9,110 nucleotides of DNA, from positions 1 through 9,110 of the forward strand of contig JACMIM010000196.1 in the NCBI GenBank assembly GCA_014381165.1, in the 5' to 3' direction. Every line of letters starts with the position of its first letter. Position 1 is the first letter of the stretch. Origin of the DNA: Roseiflexaceae bacterium (lineage in GTDB: Bacteria; Chloroflexota; Chloroflexia; Chloroflexales; Roseiflexaceae). Below, piece after piece: positions 4,590 to 9,110 of the stretch. The notes beneath the pieces were generated by a model. That model made no database searches, was not told where the DNA came from, and saw nothing but the letters and a program-made list of their open reading frames with translations. Made by a program: the position numbers and the translations under genes.

Positions 4590-6158
4590 TTATTCCGGAT
4601 TGATCGTCGGCACGCCAAATCCGTTGCGGTAGGCCTCGCCCCACTGGTCGGCCAGCGGCTGGCCCTCGACCAGAATCTGAACGCCGCGCACATTCGGCAG
4701 CGTGGTCAGCGATTGCACGATGTTCCGCGTTGCCGCCTCGCGGTTGGTCGCGCTGGCGAAGGCCTGGCTGAAATCAACAGTGATGACACGGCTGCTCTGG
4801 TCGATCGAAATATCGCGTAGCTCGGTGCCGCGCGGAATGACCGCTTGAACGGCGCTGGCGTAGCTGCCAGGCCCCGCCAGCAGCGCGTTCATGGTTGCCC
4901 GCGCGGTTTCGTTCGTTTTGGGGGCCAGCCGAATAATGCGCACATCATACTCGCCACTCTTGAGCGGGAAGTACAGCGGCAAGAACTCGCTGGTGCTGGT
5001 GGACGGCTCCAATCCCTCTGGGTTCAGCACATTAAGTACAGGGCGACCGACCGGCCCACTCCCGCCAATGCCGATATTCTGCCCACCGACCTGAAACTGC
5101 ACCCGCTGAATGTTGGTGAACTGGGTCAGCGTCAGGACAACCGCGTTGTAGCCGCGGAGATCGCCCTGCGCCGAGGGCCAGCGGTCAAAATTCACCGTTG
5201 CAGTTCCACCACTGATCTCCAGGCCCAGCAGTTCGGTCGAAGGCAGCAGCAGCGGCACCAGATTTTCGCTCGGTCCGGCGATCAGTTCGTTCACCGCAGC
5301 GCTGGCTACCTGGCCATCGGCAACCAGTACCTGGCGCTGCACTGGCACATATAGCGTCCCACTCGCATCGCCAAAGAACAGGGTTAGCGGCTGCTGGGTG
5401 GTTGTGGCTGGCGTTTGCGTCGGCGCGCTGGTGGGCGGCAGCGCGGTTGCGGTTGCAGCGGTAGCCGGCGCGCTGGTGGGCGCACTGGTGGGCGGCGCAA
5501 CAATACCTGTCGCAGCAGGAGCGGGCACGCTCGTCGGTGTAGCGGTGGTCGTCGGCGCAGCAGCGGCTGTTGTGGCTGTTTCAGCTGGAACATCGGTTGG
5601 CGCTGCGGTTGGCGGAAACAGCACATTATCGGTGGGCTGCGGCGCTGGCACGGCAGTAGGTGGTATGCGCGTTGGCAACGCAGTTGGCGTGGCCGGGAGG
5701 CCCGTAGCGCCCGCTGTTGGTTGGCCGGTTGGCGCTGCGGCGATAGCAGCGGCGGTGGCGGCCGGGCGCGGGCCAGGTGCAAGTGAGCCATCGCCAAACA
5801 GCGACTGCGCGCCGAGGAAGATGTAGATCGCCGCGATCAGGCTGAGTAGGCCCAGCATGAGCGCGTACACACCGCGATCGCGGGGCGACAGACTGGCCAT
5901 CCAGCCGCGCAGGCCAGGCCGCTCGGCCAGCGGCGGGGAGGCCAGCGGCGGTTCGGTCGCCTGCGTTGTTCCAAGCATGGAACCCGTGTATAATGGGCAA
6001 TGAATGTGGCCCTGCGACAGGCAATAACTGCCCTGATCGACGGGAATGTCGATCGGATCGCCGCTGACATAGCAGCGGTGTTCGGTCGTCGGTGATGCGA
6101 ACCGAATGGCACGGTTTTGTTTGAGGCCCAGATACGGGCAGTGGCCGGATGGTTCCAT
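4590..6158 (-). CDS. Membrane-anchored protein with two GerMN (Germane) domains and an N-terminal Cys/His domain
   Basis: The 522-residue protein has four parts. A short N-terminal domain carries C7, H27, C29, C46, H51, H53 and C54 (CPYLGLKQNRAIRF, EHRCYVSGDP, YCLSQGHIHCPLY), which looks like a metal site. A single membrane helix follows at about 98-118, preceded by basic residues. A low-complexity Ala/Pro/Thr linker spans about 125-255. Two GerMN-type domains follow at about 257-363 and 392-500, both with the LLAGP/LIAGP and TVDFS/TVNFD motifs. GerMN (PF10646) domains occur in spore germination protein GerM and the actinobacterial lipoprotein LpqB. They are extracytoplasmic and their ligand is unclear. 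The topology puts the Cys domain in the cytoplasm and the GerMN pair outside. A sensor or envelope-tethering role is inference. Start ATG 6156-6158 is chosen over Met61 because of the upstream AAAGGAG and the conserved-looking Cys domain. Confidence 0.85.
   Translation of the reverse strand: MEPSGHCPYLGLKQNRAIRFASPTTEHRCYVSGDPIDIPVDQGSYCLSQGHIHCPLYTGSMLGTTQATEPPLASPPLAERPGLRGWMASLSPRDRGVYALMLGLLSLIAAIYIFLGAQSLFGDGSLAPGPRPAATAAAIAAAPTGQPTAGATGLPATPTALPTRIPPTAVPAPQPTDNVLFPPTAAPTDVPAETATTAAAAPTTTATPTSVPAPAATGIVAPPTSAPTSAPATAATATALPPTSAPTQTPATTTQQPLTLFFGDASGTLYVPVQRQVLVADGQVASAAVNELIAGPSENLVPLLLPSTELLGLEISGGTATVNFDRWPSAQGDLRGYNAVVLTLTQFTNIQRVQFQVGGQNIGIGGSGPVGRPVLNVLNPEGLEPSTSTSEFLPLYFPLKSGEYDVRIIRLAPKTNETARATMNALLAGPGSYASAVQAVIPRGTELRDISIDQSSRVITVDFSQAFASATNREAATRNIVQSLTTLPNVRGVQILVEGQPLADQWGEAYRNGFGVPTINPE
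5966..5994 (+). promoter_or_regulatory. Antisense promoter-like site with an embedded dyad
   Basis: On the plus strand, inside the 5' part of the minus-strand GerMN gene, TTGTTC (5966-5971), a 17-bp spacer and a perfect TATAAT (5989-5994) form a good sigma70-like match. A perfect inverted repeat GTTCCA-AGCA-TGGAAC (5968-5983) overlaps the -35 box and spacer. Transcription would start near 6001 and run antisense to the Cys domain region toward the phosphoesterase gene about 360 bp away. It may be a chance match within coding sequence. Confidence 0.25.
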
Positions 6159-6172
6159 AACGTGTCGCCGTG

Positions 6173-6179
6173 CTCCTTT
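6173..6179 (-). promoter_or_regulatory. Ribosome binding site deciding the GerMN gene start
   Basis: Read on the minus strand this is AAAGGAG, 14 nt before ATG 6158. The gap is longer than usual, but no closer start codon exists in frame. The alternative Met61 has no comparable site upstream. Confidence 0.5.
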
Positions 6180-6300
6180 AGCCCGGTGGTACGATGCTGC
6201 TCCATAGTATAACGTGCGTACTGCCGTCGCCGGTATCTCGCTCGATTACTAGACGTTAACAGCTGGCTAGCCATTGACGGTTGGCTTACCCTTCAGCCGC

Positions 6301-6318
6301 AACGGGCGGCCCGTTTTT
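6301..6318 (+). terminator. Terminator-like hairpin upstream of the phosphoesterase gene
   Basis: AACGGG (6301-6306) pairs with CCCGTT (6310-6315) across a CGG loop, followed directly by TTT. In the plus direction this is a short intrinsic-terminator shape, yet no plus-strand gene ends upstream. It could attenuate a leader transcript, end an antisense RNA from about 6001, or be only a palindrome. The stem is short, so confidence is limited. Confidence 0.4.
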
Positions 6319-6359
6319 GAATACTACCTAATAGCTAACCGCTGGTAGCCTTAACACCT

Positions 6360-7094
6360 ATGCGTATAGCAATCGTCTCCGACATCCATTCGAATGTTGT
6401 CGCCCTTGAAACAGTGCTCAACACTATTGGTACGGTCGACCAGCTGTGGAACCTGGGTGACACGATCGGCTATGGGCCGCGCCCAAATCAATGCATGGCC
6501 ACCATGCGCGATCAAGCGACGGCGATGATCGCCGGGAATCACGACCTTGCCTGTATCGAGCGGGTCGACCTGTCCGATTTCAATGCCGACGCACGCGCCG
6601 CCAATATCTGGAATGGCCAGCAGCTTGAGCCAGCACACCGCGCTGCGCTTGAAACAATGCCGCCGATTCACGCGGTGGACGAGCGCTTTCTGCTGGTTCA
6701 CGGTAGCCCACGTGAGCCAGTTTGGGAGTATATGCTGTCCCGCGACCAGGCCCGCGATAACTTCGAGCTGTTCGAGCAGCAAGTCTGTTTTCTGGGCCAC
6801 TCACATGTGCCGCTGATCTTCCGCCGCCAAAAGAATGGCACCTGCCTCAATCCCACGATTCCTGCCGCCGGTGATACCCTACAGCTGGAGCCAGGCGTGC
6901 GCTACTTTATCAACCCTGGTAGTGTTGGCCAGCCGCGCAGCCAAGACCCACGCGCCGCGTATGCTATTCTTGACACCGATACCTCAACGGTACGCTTCAT
7001 GCGAATAGAATACGATATCGCCAAAACCCAGCGCCAAATGCGAGAGGCAAACCTGCCCACGGCGCTGGTACGGCGTCTTGAATATGGTATGTGA
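6360..7094 (+). CDS. Calcineurin-like metallophosphoesterase (YfcE/MJ0936-like)
   Basis: The 244-residue product has all the dinuclear-metal motifs in order. These are D8-x-H10 (SDIHSN), Asp34 (GDTIGYG), N60-H61-D62 (GNHD), His114 (VHGSP) and H147-x-H149 (GHSHV), followed by INPGSVGQPR. These place it in the Metallophos_2 group of cytoplasmic phosphodiesterases. Natural substrates are rarely known in this group, so no specific reaction is claimed. The ATG has no Shine-Dalgarno sequence in the preceding 15 bases, so translation may be leaderless or weak. It is followed after 9 bp by the arginase-like gene, whose ribosome site overlaps this gene's stop. A short hairpin GCTA/TAGC lies just before the start, at about 6334-6349. 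Confidence 0.9.
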   Translation: MRIAIVSDIHSNVVALETVLNTIGTVDQLWNLGDTIGYGPRPNQCMATMRDQATAMIAGNHDLACIERVDLSDFNADARAANIWNGQQLEPAHRAALETMPPIHAVDERFLLVHGSPREPVWEYMLSRDQARDNFELFEQQVCFLGHSHVPLIFRRQKNGTCLNPTIPAAGDTLQLEPGVRYFINPGSVGQPRSQDPRAAYAILDTDTSTVRFMRIEYDIAKTQRQMREANLPTALVRRLEYGM

Positions 7095-7103
7095 GGTGCT
7101 GCT

Positions 7104-7973
7104 ATGCCCCTGTCGATCATTGGCGTCCCGTTCGACCTCGATCAGCTGCAAGTCGCCAAGGGCCGCGCTCCCGAAGCGCTGCTTGCCGCAGGGCTGTTGC
7201 AGCGGCTGCGCACCGCCGGAGCCGATCTGTCGTTTGAACTGCTCGACGGTGCGCTGCCAGCAGGCGAGCCGGTTGCGCGTATTGGTGCCATGCTCGGTAG
7301 GCTACGCGAAGCGGTTGCGGCGGCGCGCGCAGCCGGTCGGCTGCCGCTGGTGATCGGCGGCGATTGCCTGACCGCGCTTGGCACGCTGGCCGGCCTCGGC
7401 CAGCCAGAGCAGACTGCGGTTGCTTGGGTCGATGCCCACGGCGATTTCAACACGCCTGATTCGACGTTGAGCGGCTACCTGGGCGGAATGCCGCTGGCCT
7501 GCGCGGTCGGGCGTGGCCTGACGCAGCTGCGTGAGCAGGTGCAACTTGCACCCGTGCAGGAGCGCAATGTCGTGCTGCTGGGGGTGCGCGATCTCGACGG
7601 GCCGGAGCAGGCGCTGTTGGCGGCCTCCGAGGCAACTGTGCTCAACGCGATCGAGCTGGTTCAGCACCAAGCCAAGATCGACGGCGCGTTGAAGCTGCTG
7701 CGCGCCGCTGGGCAGCTGTATCTGCACCTCGACATCGATGTGCTCGACAACACGACCGCGCCGGGTGTCGATTATCCTGCTGCCGGTGGAATCTCTTCAA
7801 AGGTTCTTCACGAGCTTGTCGCAAGCATTGCGGCCTCGCCCAACCTTGCGGCTGTCGCGCTTACCGCGGTCAACCCCGAACGCGATATCGCGGGCCGCAC
7901 CGTACAGGCTGCCCTGGATGCACTGGACGTGATTGTGGCGGCGCGAAACACGCAGCAGACGCTGCGCCGCTGA
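7104..7973 (+). CDS. Arginase/agmatinase-superfamily protein with altered active site
   Basis: Ureohydrolases use two Mn ions to hydrolyse guanidino or related substrates. The 289-residue product keeps D110-A-H112-x-D114 (DAHGDF) and D210-x-D212 (DIDVLD), four acidic ligands and one His. In the GGDHS position it reads GGDC (residues 85-88), so the usual His ligand is Cys88. In the position of the guanidinium-binding Glu (EVNP in arginase) it has Ala255 (TAVNPERD). I recall GGDC-type members among uncharacterised arginase-family proteins, so this is probably a real subfamily, not a mutation. Arginase or agmatinase activity should not be assumed. The start ATG has GAGGTG 5 nt upstream. It sits in line with the phosphoesterase and rsmD. 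Confidence 0.85.
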   Translation: MPLSIIGVPFDLDQLQVAKGRAPEALLAAGLLQRLRTAGADLSFELLDGALPAGEPVARIGAMLGRLREAVAAARAAGRLPLVIGGDCLTALGTLAGLGQPEQTAVAWVDAHGDFNTPDSTLSGYLGGMPLACAVGRGLTQLREQVQLAPVQERNVVLLGVRDLDGPEQALLAASEATVLNAIELVQHQAKIDGALKLLRAAGQLYLHLDIDVLDNTTAPGVDYPAAGGISSKVLHELVASIAASPNLAAVALTAVNPERDIAGRTVQAALDALDVIVAARNTQQTLRR

Positions 7974-8012
7974 AAACTTAGGCAGTTTGTTTGCTAACAT
8001 GGAGAATTCGCT

Positions 8013-8630
8013 GTGCGTGTGATTACCGGATCAGCCAAAGGCCACAAGCTCAAAGCCCCCAAAGGCATGGGCACGCGCCCGATGCTCGACCGCGTAAAAG
8101 AGGCAGTGTTTTCCGTGCTGGAGGGCTACGGCCCCATCCGTGGCAATGTGCTCGACCTGTATGCTGGCACTGGATCGCTTGGCATCGAGTGCCTTTCGCG
8201 CGGGGCGTCGTCGGCTGATTTTGTCGAGCGCAATGCCCATGTATGTAAAATCATCAGCGAAAACCTGGCGCATACCAAGTTCAGCGAACGCGGCAACGTT
8301 CATACCATGCCAGTGGCTCGCTATCTGGCTTCGGCTGCTCCGCCCGAGAAATATGCTATAATTTTTATGGATCCGCCCTATGCCGATCCAGCGATTGAAG
8401 AAATGATTCACGCTGTGGCCGATTCCGCGCTGCTGGCCGAAGAGGGCCTGCTGATCGTGGGCCACGCGCCACAGGTTGTGCTCGCCGACCAGTATGGGCC
8501 GCTGCATCGCATCAAGTTTCGCCGCCTGGGTGATTCATGCTTCTCAATCTTCGAGCCAGGTCAGCTCGACGAGAGCGCGACTGATAGCGCGCCGGAGCAG
8601 GCCGTACAACCGCAAAGGAGCGTGGCGTGA
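8013..8630 (+). CDS. rsmD: 16S rRNA (guanine-966-N2) methyltransferase
   Basis: RsmD methylates G966 of 16S rRNA during 30S maturation, using S-adenosylmethionine, in the cytoplasm. The 205-residue product begins with MRVITGSAKGHKLKAPKG, followed by TRPMLDRVKEAVFSVL (21-36). SAM-binding motif I is LDLYAGTGSLGIE (47-59) and catalytic motif IV is DPPY (120-123). After about residue 184 there is a polar tail not expected in the core fold. The start is GTG, supported by GGAG (8001-8004) 8 nt upstream. The ATG at 7999 is in another frame. The stop overlaps the coaD start by GTGA, the common rsmD-coaD pairing. Confidence 0.93.
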   Translation: MRVITGSAKGHKLKAPKGMGTRPMLDRVKEAVFSVLEGYGPIRGNVLDLYAGTGSLGIECLSRGASSADFVERNAHVCKIISENLAHTKFSERGNVHTMPVARYLASAAPPEKYAIIFMDPPYADPAIEEMIHAVADSALLAEEGLLIVGHAPQVVLADQYGPLHRIKFRRLGDSCFSIFEPGQLDESATDSAPEQAVQPQRSVA

Positions 8631-9110
8631 CCATCGCCATCTATCCCGGCAGCTTCGACCCTGTCACGAACGGCCATCTCGATATTGCGGCCCGCGCGGC
8701 CCGGCTGTTCGACAGCGTGGTCATGGCCGTGTTCGACCGGCCAAGTAAGCGGCTGCTGTTTTCGACCGAGCAGCGTATCGCACTGCTGCGCGAGGCAACG
8801 CAGAACATGCCGCAGGTGCGCGTGGATAGCTATACTAGCCTGACAGTCGATTATGCCCGCAGCGTTGGCGCATCGGTGATGGTGCGCGGCTTGCGCGCTG
8901 TGTCGGATTTCGAACACGAATTCCAGTTGTCGCAGATCAACCATACATTGGCACCAGAGATTGAATTCGTGACTTTTATGGCCGACCAAAAATATACCTT
9001 CTTCAGCTCCAGCACCGTGCGCGAGATCGCCTCGCTCAATGGCGATGTGACCTGGCTGGTGCCCGCTCATGTGGTATTGGCGCTGAAGCAAGTCTATGGA
9101 CACAATGAGA
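8627..9110 (+). CDS. coaD: Phosphopantetheine adenylyltransferase, running off the right edge
   Basis: CoaD converts 4'-phosphopantetheine and ATP to dephospho-CoA and pyrophosphate, the penultimate step of coenzyme A synthesis. The 161 codons visible contain the nucleotidyltransferase motif YPGSFDPVTNGHLDI (6-20) with His17. Also visible are Lys41 in DRPSKR, VRGLRAVSDFEHEFQL (87-101) and FFSSSTVREIASL (125-137). These match the family in order. The length is already near the usual 160 residues, so only a few residues should be missing. The GTG start overlaps the rsmD stop and has AAAGGAG 6 nt upstream, so translation is not purely coupled. Confidence 0.95.
   Translation, partial: MTIAIYPGSFDPVTNGHLDIAARAARLFDSVVMAVFDRPSKRLLFSTEQRIALLREATQNMPQVRVDSYTSLTVDYARSVGASVMVRGLRAVSDFEHEFQLSQINHTLAPEIEFVTFMADQKYTFFSSSTVREIASLNGDVTWLVPAHVVLALKQVYGHNE

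Noticed and set aside
5398..5826. Plus-strand Gly/Ala/Val-rich open frame
   Set aside because: It is the complement of the Ala/Pro/Thr linker of the GerMN protein. The low complexity comes from the linker.
8350..8362. Extended -10 promoter motif TGCTATAAT inside rsmD
   Set aside because: It encodes the YAIIFMDPPY catalytic region and has no -35 partner. Coding constraint explains it.

Overview
The window is chromosomal DNA of high G+C content with long, tightly packed genes. Gene content and style suggest a Chloroflexota bacterium, probably of the Chloroflexales type. The hints are a GerMN protein with an N-terminal Cys/His domain, intergenic TAGTCCC-like heptamers, and hairpin-rich dispersed repeats. 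This placement rests on recollection of family and genome style, not on a search. There are no rRNA or tRNA genes, insertion sequences or CRISPR arrays.

Layout. (1) Positions 1-1277, minus strand: most of a HlyD/MacA-type periplasmic adaptor, cut by the window edge. (2) Positions 1278-1927: a 650-bp divergent intergenic region with an operator-like double palindrome, a cluster of short hairpins, and a good sigma70-type promoter reading into the next gene. (3) Positions 1928-3820, plus strand: the site-2 protease RseP, followed after 4 bp by two overlapping genes that together make one Cas4-like PD-(D/E)XK nuclease with a pair of transmembrane helices at the split. (4) Positions 3821-4589: two small coupled genes of unknown function, bracketed by short tandem repeats. 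(5) Positions 4590-6158, minus strand: a membrane-anchored protein with two GerMN domains. (6) Positions 6360-9110, plus strand: a calcineurin-like phosphoesterase, an arginase-family protein lacking two canonical active-site residues, rsmD (16S rRNA methyltransferase) and coaD (phosphopantetheine adenylyltransferase, running off the edge).

The rsmD-coaD pair overlaps by GTGA and is a common bacterial housekeeping pair. The phosphoesterase and arginase-like genes lie close upstream on the same strand and may share its transcript. RseP and the split nuclease are probably cotranscribed, and both are predicted membrane proteins.

The most unusual item is the split Cas4-like protein. The first cluster cysteine is on one polypeptide, and the other three plus the nuclease core are on the other. 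Each half carries one hydrophobic helix, so the active site would have to assemble in trans at the membrane. No cas1, cas2 or CRISPR array is visible, so a role outside CRISPR adaptation is likely.
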